Below are positions 50,730-59,800 of a DNA stretch of 64,000 bases, piece after piece. The DNA comes from Kribbella aluminosa (GTDB taxonomy: Bacteria; Actinomycetota; Actinomycetes; Propionibacteriales; Kribbellaceae). The translations under genes and the position numbers were made by a program. Every line of letters begins with the position of its first letter. Positions within the stretch are counted from its first letter, which is position 1. The stretch is taken from the NCBI RefSeq assembly GCF_017876295.1, contig NZ_JAGINT010000002.1, positions 1,922,001 to 1,986,000 on the forward strand, read 5' to 3'. The notes under the pieces are model-generated. The model was not told the origin of the DNA. It worked only from the letters and a program-made list of their open reading frames with translations, and did not search any database.

Positions 50730-51797
50730 ATGAAGCAGCTGAAGGCGGTCTGGCGGCGGTTCAGCCGGACCCAGCTCTGGCGAGCCTGGCAGCGGTACGG
50801 GAAGCAGCGCGGCGGGCGGCTGGCGGCGGCGAGTACGTTCTTCGGGTTCCTGTCGCTGTTCCCGCTGATCGTGCTGTCGGCCGCGGTCGTCGGGTCGCTG
50901 CTCGGCCACGACGCGATCCAGGCGCTGAAGGACTCGCTGCAGCAGAACCTGCCGGGGATCGGCAACAAGATCGACATCGACGGGCTGATCTCGCACGCCG
51001 GCACGATCGGCGTGGTGTCCGGTGTCGGCCTGCTGTTCACCGGGCTGGGCTGGATCGACGCGATGCGGGCCTCGATCCGGCTGATGCACGACCTCGACGA
51101 CGATCCCGGCAACGCGATCCAGCAGAAGGCCGCGGACTTCGGCGCGCTGCTCGGGCTCGGCGTGATCGGGCTGATCGCGACCGGCGCTTCGTCGGTCCTC
51201 ACCGGGCTGTCCGAGCGGATCGTCCGGTCGAGCGACCTGGAGGGCACCTGGCTGGCGAGCTGGGGCCTGCAGCTGATCAGCATCGTGGTCGGCATCGGCG
51301 CGGGCGCCCTTCTGTTCGGGTACCTGCTGACGGCGTTGCCGCGGATCGTGCTGCCGCCGAGGATCGCGCTGATCGGAGCGCTGGCCGGCGGAGTCGTGTT
51401 CTACCTCGCGCAGCGGCTGGGCAACGTGTACGTCGACCACGTGATGGGCACGAACGCGGCGTACGGCACGCTCGCCCTGCCGCTCGCGCTGCTGGTGTGG
51501 ATCTACCTGGTGATCCGGGTGATCATGCTGATCGCCGCGTGGACCACGGAAGCAACCCTCGACCGCGCCGGTGGTCCGGGCGCGGTGCGCGCCGGTGAGC
51601 CCGCGGTCGAGGCCGAGCCGGTCGCGGAGCCCGAGCCCTTGCTGCTCGGCCCGCCTGGCAAGCGCTACAAGGTCGTCCCGATCCCGGAGCGGAAGGCCGA
51701 CACGGTCGCGGTGGCCGCCGGCGCCGTACTGGGAGCCACGCTCACGACGCTCGCCGTACAGGCCGTCCGTGCGGTCCGCGCCGTACGGCGCCAGTGA
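50730..51797 (+). CDS. YihY/BrkB family membrane protein
   Basis: A 355-residue protein with about six TM segments, beginning with GRLAAASTFFGFLSLFPLIVLSAAVVGSLLG, the YihY/BrkB signature region, and including GTLALPLALLVWIYLVIRVIML. Function is unknown; the older RNase BN name is not supported. A cytoplasmic C-terminal tail of about 70 residues is charged. GGAG lies 4 nt before the ATG at 50730. Confidence 0.92.
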   Translation: MKQLKAVWRRFSRTQLWRAWQRYGKQRGGRLAAASTFFGFLSLFPLIVLSAAVVGSLLGHDAIQALKDSLQQNLPGIGNKIDIDGLISHAGTIGVVSGVGLLFTGLGWIDAMRASIRLMHDLDDDPGNAIQQKAADFGALLGLGVIGLIATGASSVLTGLSERIVRSSDLEGTWLASWGLQLISIVVGIGAGALLFGYLLTALPRIVLPPRIALIGALAGGVVFYLAQRLGNVYVDHVMGTNAAYGTLALPLALLVWIYLVIRVIMLIAAWTTEATLDRAGGPGAVRAGEPAVEAEPVAEPEPLLLGPPGKRYKVVPIPERKADTVAVAAGAVLGATLTTLAVQAVRAVRAVRRQ

Positions 51798-51812
51798 TGT
51801 GTCAGTGATGTG

Positions 51813-52964
51813 TTAGTGACGGCGGCGCCGTAGCGCCCGGGGACGGCGGAGGAACAGGCCGAGCAGCAGGACCGGCGGGCCGGCGTACGCCCAGGCCGGG
51901 ACCCGGAGGGCGAGGGACGTGACCGCCTGGCCAGGGCCGAGCGCCGTACGGGCCGGTGGCTCGCCGGCCTTGCGAGCGGTCGGCTTGTCCTGGTTCTTGC
52001 CTTCGGTCTGCGTCTTCGGTGGCGGCGCGGCGGCCGGCTTGACCAGCGTGCCGACCGGCTTCAGCTTGCCGTAGTTCGCGAACGTCCAGGTCAGCAGGTT
52101 GCTCGCGTCCTGGGTGATGCCGTGCGGCGCGTTCATCATCGTCACGACCAGCGTGTGCCCGTCACGGCGGGCGGCGCCGACGAACGTGTTGCGCGCGAGT
52201 GTCGTGTACCCGGTCTTCACGCCCAGCGCGCCGTCGTAGCCGAACAGCAGCTTGTTCTGGTTCGCGACCTGGTAGGTGCCCTTGTTCCCGGCGTTCGGGA
52301 AGTTCGTGTACTTCGTGGACGCGTACATCGCGAAGTCCTGCCGGGCCAGGCCCGCCTGCGCGAACAGCGCCAGGTCGTACGCGCTGGAGTACTGCCCGTC
52401 GGCGTCCAGCCCGGTCGGGTCCGTGACGGTCGTGTCGAGCGCGCCGAGGTCGTTCGCCTTCGCGTTCATCCGCTGGACGGTCGCCGGGATCCCGCCCTCG
52501 TCGTGCGAGCAGAGCGCGTGTACGGCGTCGTTCCCGGAGGCCAGGAACATGCCACGGAAGAGCAGGTCGACGGTGTAGTGCAGTCCGGGGTACACCCCGA
52601 CCTTGCTGCCGATGATGCCGGCGTCGGCCGTCGTACCGATCACCGGATCGGTCTTCTTCAGCCGCGGCAGCAGGACCAGCGCGGTCAGCGTCTTGAGCGT
52701 GCTCGCCGGGCGCAGCCTGGCGTGCGGGGCCTTGGCCGCCAGCACCTGACCGGTGTCCAGGTCGGCCACCACGTACGCCGACGCCTGCACGGCCGGCGGT
52801 GCCGCCCCGTCGGCGACCACCGTCGGCTTCGCGGTCAGCAACTCGCCGCCGACCATTTTGTCGTGGCCTTGCGGGCCCTGGTCGGCGGCGGTCGCTGTCA
52901 GAGGTCCGGTGGCCACCAGTGCGGTGGTCGCGCAGGCCGTCAGAAGCAAACGCATCGGCCGCAC
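51813..52964 (-). CDS. D-alanyl-D-alanine carboxypeptidase (S11 family)
   Basis: A 383-residue penicillin-binding protein that trims the D-Ala from peptidoglycan stem peptides. Signal peptide at residues 1-27 (LLLTACATTALVATGPLTATA). Active-site motifs: SxxK in RPASTLKTLTAL (about residue 88), SxN in LASGNDAVHAL, KTG in GVKTGYTTLARN. A C-terminal TM segment (VPAWAYAGPPVLLLGLFL) and basic tail anchor it. ATG at 52964; a second ATG at 52955 is an alternative. Ends 15 nt from YihY, convergent. Confidence 0.96.
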   Translation of the reverse strand: MRPMRLLLTACATTALVATGPLTATAADQGPQGHDKMVGGELLTAKPTVVADGAAPPAVQASAYVVADLDTGQVLAAKAPHARLRPASTLKTLTALVLLPRLKKTDPVIGTTADAGIIGSKVGVYPGLHYTVDLLFRGMFLASGNDAVHALCSHDEGGIPATVQRMNAKANDLGALDTTVTDPTGLDADGQYSSAYDLALFAQAGLARQDFAMYASTKYTNFPNAGNKGTYQVANQNKLLFGYDGALGVKTGYTTLARNTFVGAARRDGHTLVVTMMNAPHGITQDASNLLTWTFANYGKLKPVGTLVKPAAAPPPKTQTEGKNQDKPTARKAGEPPARTALGPGQAVTSLALRVPAWAYAGPPVLLLGLFLRRPRALRRRRH

Positions 52965-53119
52965 TCTAGTTGCCGAACGGTCCAGATGTCACAGTCGGGT
53001 CTCGTACCGCGGGTCAGGCGCGGTAGGCGGTCCACATGTTGCTCATCCGGGTTGACTGGCCCGGGTCGAACCGGTTATGGCCACCGCGCCGCATTGACAG
53101 CCGTCGTTAGTCCTGAGTC

Positions 53120-53143
53120 AATGGACTGGAAACAGACCAATAG
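53120..53143. promoter_or_regulatory. Candidate FCD/GntR operator upstream of amine operon
   Basis: CAATGGACTG-GAAA-CAGACCAATA is an imperfect inverted repeat; its right arm gives ATTGGTCTG on the other strand, a half-site of the kind bound by FadR-like FCD regulators. It overlaps the -10 region of the operon promoter (TAGAGT at 53141-53146). A related GGTCT-N6-AGACCATTGAGG site occurs before the permease gene. Confidence 0.45.
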
Positions 53144-53152
53144 AGTTCGGGA

Positions 53153-54505
53153 GTGGTCGTGTTGGGTGTCGAGGAGTTGCGGCGGCTGGTCGAGGCCGGG
53201 GTGGTTGACACGGTGTTGGTGGCGATCACGGATATGCAGGGGCGGTTGCAGGGGAAGCGGTGTGGGGCTCGGTACTTCATGGAGGAGGTGCTGAAGCACG
53301 GGACCGAGGGGTGTAACTACCTGCTGGCTGTCGACGTGGACATGAACACGGTCGACGGGTACGCGATGTCCTCCTGGGAGCGCGGGTACGGCGACATGGT
53401 GATGGCGCCCGACCTCGACACGCTGCGGCTGGTGCCGTGGCTGGAGGGGACGGCGCTGGTGCTGTGCGATGTGCAGTGGCTGGACGGTACGCCGGTGATC
53501 GCGTCGCCGCGCCAGGTGCTCCGCAGGCAGCTCGACCGGCTGGCCGAGAAGGGGCTGAAGGCGTACGTCGGGACCGAGCTCGAGTTCATCGTCTTCGACG
53601 ACACCTTCGAGACCGCCTGGAACAAGCGGTACCGCGACCTGGTCCCCGCGAACCAGTACAACGTCGACTACTCGCTCGTCGGCACGTCCCGGATCGAGCC
53701 GCTGCTGCGCGACATCCGCAACGGGATGGAAGGCGCCGGCATGTACGTCGAGTCCGCGAAGGGCGAGTGCAACCTCGGCCAGCACGAGATCGCGTTCCGG
53801 TTTGACGAGGCGCTGGCCACCTGCGACAACCACTCGATCTACAAGACCGGCGCGAAGGAGATCGCGGCGAAGCACGGCAAGAGCCTCACGTTCATGGCGA
53901 AGTACGACGAACGGGAGGGCAACTCGTGCCACATCCACCTGAGCTTCCGCGCCGGCGACGGCGATCCGGTGCTCGCCGGTGAGCGTGATCATGGGTTCTC
54001 CCAACTGATGGAGCACTTCATCGCCGGGCAGCTCGCCTGCCTGTCCGAGTTCACCTATCTGCTGGCGCCGAACATCAACTCCTACAAGCGATTCGCGAAG
54101 GGCAGCTTCGCGCCGACCGCGGTCGCGTGGGGTCTCGACAACCGCACGTGTTCGCTGCGCGTGGTCGGTCACGGCGACTCGCTCCGGGTCGAGAACCGCC
54201 TCCCCGGCGGCGACGTGAACCCGTACCTCGCGGTCGCCGCGATCATCGCCTCCGGCCTGCACGGCATCGAGCAGGAACTGGAACTGGAGCCGCTGCTCAA
54301 AGGCAACGCGTACGAGTCCGACAAGGTCCACGTCCCGACCACGCTGCGCGAGGCTTCCGCGCTGTTCGCCGGCTCGAAGCTCGCCCGGACGGCGTTCGGC
54401 GACGAGATGGTCGACCACTATGCGAACGCCGCCCGCGTGGAACTCGACGCGTACGACGCGGCCGTCACCGACTGGGAGCGCGTCCGTGGCTTCGAACGGC
54501 TCTGA
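53153..54505 (+). CDS. Glutamine synthetase-like gamma-glutamyl-amine ligase (PuuA/GlnA4-type)
   Basis: A 450-residue GS-fold enzyme that probably joins glutamate to an amine (polyamine or ethanolamine) using ATP. Seen: TDMQGRLQGKR in the N-terminal beta-grasp, AYVGTELEFIVFDD (metal Glu), CNLGQHEIAFRF, GNSCHIHLSF, and NSYKRFAKGSFAPTAVAWGLDNRTCSLRVV. The context (hydrolase, aldehyde dehydrogenase, permease) argues for amine catabolism, not ammonia assimilation. GTG start at 53153, with TAGAGT 6 nt upstream (leaderless); the GTG at 53159, with GGGAG nearby, is an alternative. Confidence 0.9.
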   Translation: MVVLGVEELRRLVEAGVVDTVLVAITDMQGRLQGKRCGARYFMEEVLKHGTEGCNYLLAVDVDMNTVDGYAMSSWERGYGDMVMAPDLDTLRLVPWLEGTALVLCDVQWLDGTPVIASPRQVLRRQLDRLAEKGLKAYVGTELEFIVFDDTFETAWNKRYRDLVPANQYNVDYSLVGTSRIEPLLRDIRNGMEGAGMYVESAKGECNLGQHEIAFRFDEALATCDNHSIYKTGAKEIAAKHGKSLTFMAKYDEREGNSCHIHLSFRAGDGDPVLAGERDHGFSQLMEHFIAGQLACLSEFTYLLAPNINSYKRFAKGSFAPTAVAWGLDNRTCSLRVVGHGDSLRVENRLPGGDVNPYLAVAAIIASGLHGIEQELELEPLLKGNAYESDKVHVPTTLREASALFAGSKLARTAFGDEMVDHYANAARVELDAYDAAVTDWERVRGFERL

Positions 54506-55199
54506 GCGGCCCCGGATCGGCATCACGACGTACCTCGAACCGGCCACCTGGGGCATCTGGCACCGCGAAGCGGCGCTCGTACCGCGCGTCTACCTGGACG
54601 CGGTCGCCGCGGCGGGTGGTACGCCTCTCCTGCTGCCGCCCGTGGGCACCGATCCGTCCGTACTGGGTTTGCTGGACGGTCTGGTGATCGCGGGTGGATG
54701 CGATGTCGACCCAGGTGCGTACGACGCGACACCGCATCGCGAGACCGTCGACACCCGGCCGGACCGAGACCACCACGAAGCAGTCCTGATCCGAGAAGCC
54801 CTGGATCGTGAATTGCCGTTGCTGGCGGTGTGCCGGGGGCTGCAGATGCTGAACGTGGCGCTCGGGGGGACCTTGGAGCAGCATCTGCCTGACGTCGTTG
54901 CGCACGACCGGCACCGGCCCGCGCCGGCGGTCTTCGGGCGGGTCGACGTGAAGGTCGAGCCCGGCACACTCACCGCACGGATCCTCGGCGAGCATGCGAC
55001 CGGCAGCTGCTACCACCACCAGGCGCTCGATGTGGTCGCGCCCGGTCTCAAGGTCACCGCTCGGGCGGACGACGGAACGGTAGAGGCCGCCGAGGTGGAG
55101 GGCAAGAAGTTCGCACTAGGCGTGCAGTGGCACCCGGAGGAGAACCCCGAGGACCTGCGTCTGTTCACCGCACTGATCAGGAGCACCAATGACGTATGA
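54486..55199 (+). CDS. Gamma-glutamyl-amine hydrolase, class I amidotransferase-like (PuuD-type)
   Basis: A 237-residue peptidase C26/glutamine amidotransferase-like protein expected to release glutamate from gamma-glutamylated intermediates. Catalytic Cys in LLAVCRGLQMLNVALGG (about residue 117), His-Glu in ALGVQWHPEENPE (about 212). VIAGGCDVDPGAY is the family's substrate loop. GTG at 54486 overlaps the upstream gene by 20 nt; the product continues into an 11-nt overlap with the next gene, so these are one operon. Confidence 0.92.
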   Translation: MASNGSERPRIGITTYLEPATWGIWHREAALVPRVYLDAVAAAGGTPLLLPPVGTDPSVLGLLDGLVIAGGCDVDPGAYDATPHRETVDTRPDRDHHEAVLIREALDRELPLLAVCRGLQMLNVALGGTLEQHLPDVVAHDRHRPAPAVFGRVDVKVEPGTLTARILGEHATGSCYHHQALDVVAPGLKVTARADDGTVEAAEVEGKKFALGVQWHPEENPEDLRLFTALIRSTNDV

Positions 55200-56535
55200 C
55201 GTACTCGATCCGGCGACCGAGAAGGTGGTTCGGACGGTCGAGCTGGCCGACGAGGTGGCCGCGGACGCGGCGATCGAGCGGGCGCGGAAAGCGTTTGATT
55301 CCTGGCGGAACGTGGCGCCGGCCGACCGCGGCCGGCTGCTCCGGCGGTTCGCGGACGCGGTCGACGCAGACCTGGAGAACCTGGCCGCGCTCGAGGTGGA
55401 GAACGCCGGTCATACGATCGGCAACGCCCGCTGGGAGGCCGGCAACGTCCGCGACGTGCTCACCTACTACTCGGCCGCCCCGGAACGCCTTTTCGGACAG
55501 CAGATTCCGGTTTCCGGCGGGATCGACGTGACGTTCCAGGAGCCGCTCGGCGTGGTCGGCGTGATCGTCCCGTGGAACTTCCCGATGCCGATCGCCGGCT
55601 GGGGTTTCGCGCCGGCGCTGGCGGCCGGCAACACCGTCGTACTGAAGCCCGCGGAGCTCACGCCGCTGACCGCGATCCGCCTCGGTGAGCTCGCACTCGA
55701 GGCCGGACTGCCCCCGGGCGTGCTCGAAATCGTCCCCGGTAAGGGAAGCGTTGTCGGAAACCGTTTCGTCACGCATTCCGCGGTACGCAAGATCGTCTTC
55801 ACCGGATCCACCACCGTCGGCAAACAGATCATGGCCGGGTGCGCCGACCAGGTGAAGCGGGTGACGCTCGAGCTGGGCGGGAAGTCCGCGAACGTCGTGT
55901 TCGCCGACGCGGATCTGGAGAAGGCAGCAGCGCAGGCGCCGTACGGCGCGTTCGACAACGCGGGGCAGGACTGCTGCGCGCGGTCCCGGATCCTGGTGGA
56001 GCGGTCGGCGTACGACAGGTTCATGGAGCTGCTGGAACCGGCGGTCAAGAACTTCAAAGTTGGTGACCCCAACGATCCGGCGACGGAGATGGGGCCGCTG
56101 ATCTCGAAGGCTCAGCTGGAGCGGGTTGCTTCGTATGCCGAGAACCCGGCATTCCAGGGAAGTGCGCCAGCCGGGCCCGGGTTCTGGTTTCCGCCGACGG
56201 TGCTGGCGCCACCGTCGGAGCGAGCCGCGCGCGAGGAGATCTTCGGGCCGGTCGTCGCCGTGATTCCGTTCGAGGACGAGGCGGATGCGGTGCGGATCGC
56301 CAACGACAGTGAGTACGGGCTGTCCGGGTCGATCTGGACGCGCGACGTCGGACGGGCGATCCGGGTCGGTCGCGGGGTCGAGGCCGGGAATCTCTCGATC
56401 AACTCGAACTCGTCGGTCCGGTACTCGACACCGTTCGGCGGGTACAAGCAGTCCGGCCTCGGCCGGGAGCTCGGCCCGGACGCGCTGGCCGCGTTCACCG
56501 AGACCAAGAACATCTTCATCTCCACGGAGGACTGA
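55189..56535 (+). CDS. Aldehyde dehydrogenase (PuuC-like)
   Basis: A 448-residue NAD(P)-dependent aldehyde dehydrogenase. Seen: PWNFPMPIAGWGFAPALAAGNTVVLKPAE (about residues 125-153), VFTGSTTVGKQI, the catalytic Glu in LELGGKSANVVF (about 230), catalytic Cys in NAGQDCCARSR (about 263), and EEIFGPVVAVIPF. It probably oxidises the aldehyde formed from the gamma-glutamylated amine. Slightly shorter than the usual 480-500 residues at the N terminus. Confidence 0.95.
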   Translation: MTYDVLDPATEKVVRTVELADEVAADAAIERARKAFDSWRNVAPADRGRLLRRFADAVDADLENLAALEVENAGHTIGNARWEAGNVRDVLTYYSAAPERLFGQQIPVSGGIDVTFQEPLGVVGVIVPWNFPMPIAGWGFAPALAAGNTVVLKPAELTPLTAIRLGELALEAGLPPGVLEIVPGKGSVVGNRFVTHSAVRKIVFTGSTTVGKQIMAGCADQVKRVTLELGGKSANVVFADADLEKAAAQAPYGAFDNAGQDCCARSRILVERSAYDRFMELLEPAVKNFKVGDPNDPATEMGPLISKAQLERVASYAENPAFQGSAPAGPGFWFPPTVLAPPSERAAREEIFGPVVAVIPFEDEADAVRIANDSEYGLSGSIWTRDVGRAIRVGRGVEAGNLSINSNSSVRYSTPFGGYKQSGLGRELGPDALAAFTETKNIFISTED

Positions 56536-57324
56536 ATGACTGTTGACATGGGTGGCAACGCTCATCGCCTGGAAGGCCGTGTCGCAGTGGTGACCGGCGG
56601 CGCGAGCGGCATCGGGCTGGCCACGGTACGGCGGTTGGCCGCCGAGGGCGCGCACGTCGTGATCGGTGACCTCGACCCGGCGGCCGGCAAGAACGCGGCG
56701 GACGAGGCCGGCGGGCTGTTCGTGCCGACCGACGTCACCGACCCGGCCGCCGTGGACAACCTGTTCAAGCAGGCCTTCGACACGTACGGCGCGGTCGACA
56801 TCGCGTTCAACAACGCCGGCATCTCGCCGCCCGACGACGCCTCGATCCTGGACACCGGCCTGGAGGCGTGGCGGAAGGTCCAGGAGGTCAACCTGACCTC
56901 GGTGTACCTGTGCTGCAAGGCCGCGATCCCGTACATGCAGCGCCAGGGCAAGGGCTCGATCATCAACACCGCGTCGTTCGTCGCGATCATGGGCGCGGCG
57001 ACGTCGCAGATCTCGTACTCCGCGTCCAAGGGCGGCGTACTGGCGATGAGCCGGGAGCTCGGCGTCGAGTTCGCGCGGCAGGGGATCCGGGTGAACGCGC
57101 TCTGCCCGGGCCCGGTCAACACGCCGCTGCTGACCGAGCTGTTCGCGAAGGACCCGGAACGCGCCCAGCGCCGCCTGGTCCACGTCCCGATGGGCCGCTT
57201 CGGCGAACCGGAGGAGATCGCCGCCGCCGTGGCCTTCCTGGCCAGCGACGACTCCTCGTTCATCACCGCCAACACGTTCCTCGTCGACGGGGGAATCTCG
57301 GGCGCCTACGTGACCCCGCTCTAG
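56536..57324 (+). CDS. SDR family oxidoreductase
   Basis: A 262-residue classical SDR. NAD(P)-binding TGGASGIGLATV (about residues 19-30), NNAG (about 94), catalytic Ser in INTASFVAIMG, YSASK (Tyr and Lys, about 160). The start codon directly follows the aldehyde dehydrogenase stop (56533-56535). It may oxidise an alcohol or amine-derived intermediate in this pathway. The substrate is not evident. Confidence 0.93.
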   Translation: MTVDMGGNAHRLEGRVAVVTGGASGIGLATVRRLAAEGAHVVIGDLDPAAGKNAADEAGGLFVPTDVTDPAAVDNLFKQAFDTYGAVDIAFNNAGISPPDDASILDTGLEAWRKVQEVNLTSVYLCCKAAIPYMQRQGKGSIINTASFVAIMGAATSQISYSASKGGVLAMSRELGVEFARQGIRVNALCPGPVNTPLLTELFAKDPERAQRRLVHVPMGRFGEPEEIAAAVAFLASDDSSFITANTFLVDGGISGAYVTPL

Positions 57325-57333
57325 TCTGGGCAC

Positions 57334-58053
57334 ATGGTCGTTCAGGCAGATGACGCGGTGTTCCGGCCGGTGCGGGCCGGGAACCCGTTCGAGGAGACGG
57401 TCGAGCGGTTGCTGCAGGCAATCAAGCTCGGCGTCGTCGTGCCCGGCGACCGGTTGCCGCCGGAGCGCGAGCTGGCGGCCCGGCTGAACGTCAGCCGGGT
57501 CACGCTCCGGGAGGCGATCCACGCGCTCACCGAGGCCGGGTACGTCGAGTCGAGAAGAGGCCGGTACGGCGGGACGTTCGTCAACGAGCAGCTCCCGAAA
57601 CCCCGCCGTACGCCGGCCAAACGGCTCGCGCGGGACCTGGCCGCCGGCCTCGACGACGCCCTCACGCTCCGGGTCGTGCTGGAGACCGGCGCCGCCGAGG
57701 CCGCCGCGTCCCGCGCGCTCAGCGACGCCGAACGCGACCACCTGCAACGCTGCCTGGCCGAGACCGCCGCCGCGAGCCTGACCGACTACCGCCGGCTCGA
57801 TTCCCGCCTGCACCTGGCGATCGCCGAGGTCACCGGTTCGCCGTCGCTGACGTCCGCGATGGCCGACGTCCGCATGCGTCTGAACGGGCTCCTGGACGCG
57901 ATCCCGCTGCTGGAACGCAACATCGAGCACTCCAACGAACAGCATGCAGCGATCGTCGACGCGATCCTGGCCGCGGACTCCGAAGCCGCCCGCCGCGCGA
58001 TGCAGGAGCACCTGCAGGGTACCGCCGTACTGCTGCACGGCTTTCTCGACTGA
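57334..58053 (+). CDS. FadR-type (FCD) GntR transcriptional regulator
   Basis: A 239-residue regulator. N-terminal GntR winged helix (about residues 20-90): AIKLGVVVPGDRLPPERELAARLNVSRVTLREAIHALTEAGYVESRRGRYGG. C-terminal FCD domain with the metal-binding His in DSRLHLAIAEVTGSPSL and HSNEQHAAIVDAIL. ATG at 57334 with TAGTCT 6 nt upstream, which also includes the SDR stop, so the gene may have its own promoter. Likely repressor of this operon. Confidence 0.93.
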   Translation: MVVQADDAVFRPVRAGNPFEETVERLLQAIKLGVVVPGDRLPPERELAARLNVSRVTLREAIHALTEAGYVESRRGRYGGTFVNEQLPKPRRTPAKRLARDLAAGLDDALTLRVVLETGAAEAAASRALSDAERDHLQRCLAETAAASLTDYRRLDSRLHLAIAEVTGSPSLTSAMADVRMRLNGLLDAIPLLERNIEHSNEQHAAIVDAILAADSEAARRAMQEHLQGTAVLLHGFLD

Positions 58054-58080
58054 CTCCTTGACACGCGGGTCACCGGGCTG

Positions 58081-58118
58081 CCTCAATGAATTAAAGGTCT
58101 GGGGGGAGACCATTGAGG
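58081..58118. promoter_or_regulatory. Nested inverted repeat before the permease gene (operator candidate)
   Basis: GGTCT (58096-58100) and AGACC (58107-58111) flank GGGGGG; CCTCAAT (58081-58087) and ATTGAGG (58112-58118) form an outer pair. TTGACA lies at 58058-58063. It resembles the site at 53120. Confidence 0.5.
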
Positions 58119-58141
58119 CGCCACTGTCCAGGAGGCCAGCA

Positions 58142-59677
58142 GTGAGCAACGACCGTGCCGAATCCGCCGCCCCGATGACCGACGACGAGAAACGCCTGCA
58201 CCAGTTGGGCTACGCCCAGGAACTGTCCCGGACGATGTCCGGGTTCTCGAACTTCGCGGTGTCCTTCACGATCATCTCGATCCTGTCCGGCTGCCTGACC
58301 CTGTACGGGTTCGGGATGAACACCGGCGGCCCGGCGCTGATCGTCTGGGGCTGGCCGATCGTCGGGCTGATGACGTTGTTCGTCGGTCTCGCGATGGCCG
58401 AGGTCTGCTCGAGCTTCCCGACCGCCGGCGGCCTCTACTACTGGGCCGCGAAGCTCGCGCCGTCGAACGGTGCCGCCTGGTCGTGGTTCACCGGGTGGTT
58501 CAACTTCCTCGGCCAGGTCGCGGTGACGGCCGGCATCGACTTCGGCGCGGCGTTCTTCCTGAACGCGTTCCTCGACCTGCAGTTCGGCTTCACCGCCACC
58601 CCAGGGCACACCATCTTGCTGTTCGGGATCATCCTGCTGGTGCACGCGCTGCTGAACTCGCTCGGCGTGAAGCTGGTCGCGAAGCTCAACGACATCAGCG
58701 TCTGGTGGCACATCGTCGGCGTGCTCGGGATCGTCGTCGTGCTGGTCGTCGTACCGTCCAAGCACCAGTCCGCGTCGTTCGTGTTCGGGCACTTCGTGAA
58801 CAACACCGGCTGGGGCTCGACCTTCTACGTCGCACTGCTCGGCCTGCTGCTGGCGCAGTACACCTTCACCGGGTACGACGCGTCCGCGCACATGACCGAG
58901 GAGACGCAGAACGCCGCGATCGCCGGGCCGCGCGGGATCGTGATGTCGATCCTGGTCTCGCTGGCCGCCGGGTGGGTGCTGCTGATCGGGCTGACGTTCG
59001 CGATCCAGAGCTACGACGGCGCACTGAAGAGCTCGACCGGCGTACCGCCCGCGCAGATCTTCATCGACGCGGCCGGCGCGGTCACCGGGAAGATCCTGCT
59101 GCTGGTGGTGATCGGCGCGCAGTTGTTCTGCGGGATGTCGTCGGTGACCGCGAACTCGCGGATGATCTACGCCTTCTCCCGGGACGGCGCACTGCCCGGG
59201 TCGTCGCTGTGGCACAAGATCAACGCCAAGACCCGGACACCAACGAACGCGATCTGGCTGGCCGCCGGCGGCGCGTTCGTACTCGGCCTGCCGTACCTGT
59301 GGAACGCGACGGCGTACGCCGCGGTGACGTCGATCGCGGTGATTGGCCTGTACATCGCCTACGTCCTGCCCACGTTGCTCCGGTTGCTGCAGGGTGACCG
59401 CTTCCAGGCCGGCCCGTGGAACCTCGGCCGCTGGAGCCGGCCGATCGGCATCATCGCGATCGTCTGGGTCGTCTTCATCACGATCCTGTTCATGCTGCCG
59501 CAGGTCAGCCCGGTCACCGGTAGTACTTTCAACTACACGCCGATCGCGGTACTGGTCGTGCTCGGGTTCGCGGCGGGGTACTGGTTCCTGTCCGCCCGCC
59601 ACTGGTTCACCGGCCCGAAGGTCCAGGGCACCGAGGCGGAACTGGCCGCGATCGAACGCGACCTCGAATCCATCTAG
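58142..59677 (+). CDS. APC superfamily amino acid/amine permease
   Basis: A 511-residue transporter with about 12 TM segments. LGYAQELSRTMSGFSNFAVSFTIISILSGCLTLYG and FPTAGGLYYWAAKLAP are the APC signature region; TGYDASAHMTEETQNA is typical of the GABA/amino-acid permease branch. It presumably imports the amine used by the operon. GTG at 58142, with AGGAGG 6 nt upstream. A terminator hairpin follows. Confidence 0.93.
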   Translation: MSNDRAESAAPMTDDEKRLHQLGYAQELSRTMSGFSNFAVSFTIISILSGCLTLYGFGMNTGGPALIVWGWPIVGLMTLFVGLAMAEVCSSFPTAGGLYYWAAKLAPSNGAAWSWFTGWFNFLGQVAVTAGIDFGAAFFLNAFLDLQFGFTATPGHTILLFGIILLVHALLNSLGVKLVAKLNDISVWWHIVGVLGIVVVLVVVPSKHQSASFVFGHFVNNTGWGSTFYVALLGLLLAQYTFTGYDASAHMTEETQNAAIAGPRGIVMSILVSLAAGWVLLIGLTFAIQSYDGALKSSTGVPPAQIFIDAAGAVTGKILLLVVIGAQLFCGMSSVTANSRMIYAFSRDGALPGSSLWHKINAKTRTPTNAIWLAAGGAFVLGLPYLWNATAYAAVTSIAVIGLYIAYVLPTLLRLLQGDRFQAGPWNLGRWSRPIGIIAIVWVVFITILFMLPQVSPVTGSTFNYTPIAVLVVLGFAAGYWFLSARHWFTGPKVQGTEAELAAIERDLESI

Positions 59678-59691
59678 ACAGCTCACGCAGC

Positions 59692-59719
59692 GTGCCGGGG
59701 CCCAAGCGTGCCCCGGCAC
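59692..59719 (+). terminator. Terminator hairpin after the permease gene
   Basis: GTGCCGGGGC (59692-59701) and GCCCCGGCAC (59710-59719) form a perfect 10-bp stem with an 8-nt loop, 15 nt after the permease stop. Confidence 0.75.
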
Positions 59720-59800
59720 CATCGTGCCGTGTCGTTTCGCCTGCGGGCTGTGATAATCCTCGAAGGCCACATAACGAGGGAGCGGCCTTCAGGGAGCTGG

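Noticed and set aside
55177..58149. 990-residue minus-strand frame opposite the amine operon
   Set aside because: Antisense shadow; the plus strand encodes five recognisable proteins with overlapping starts.
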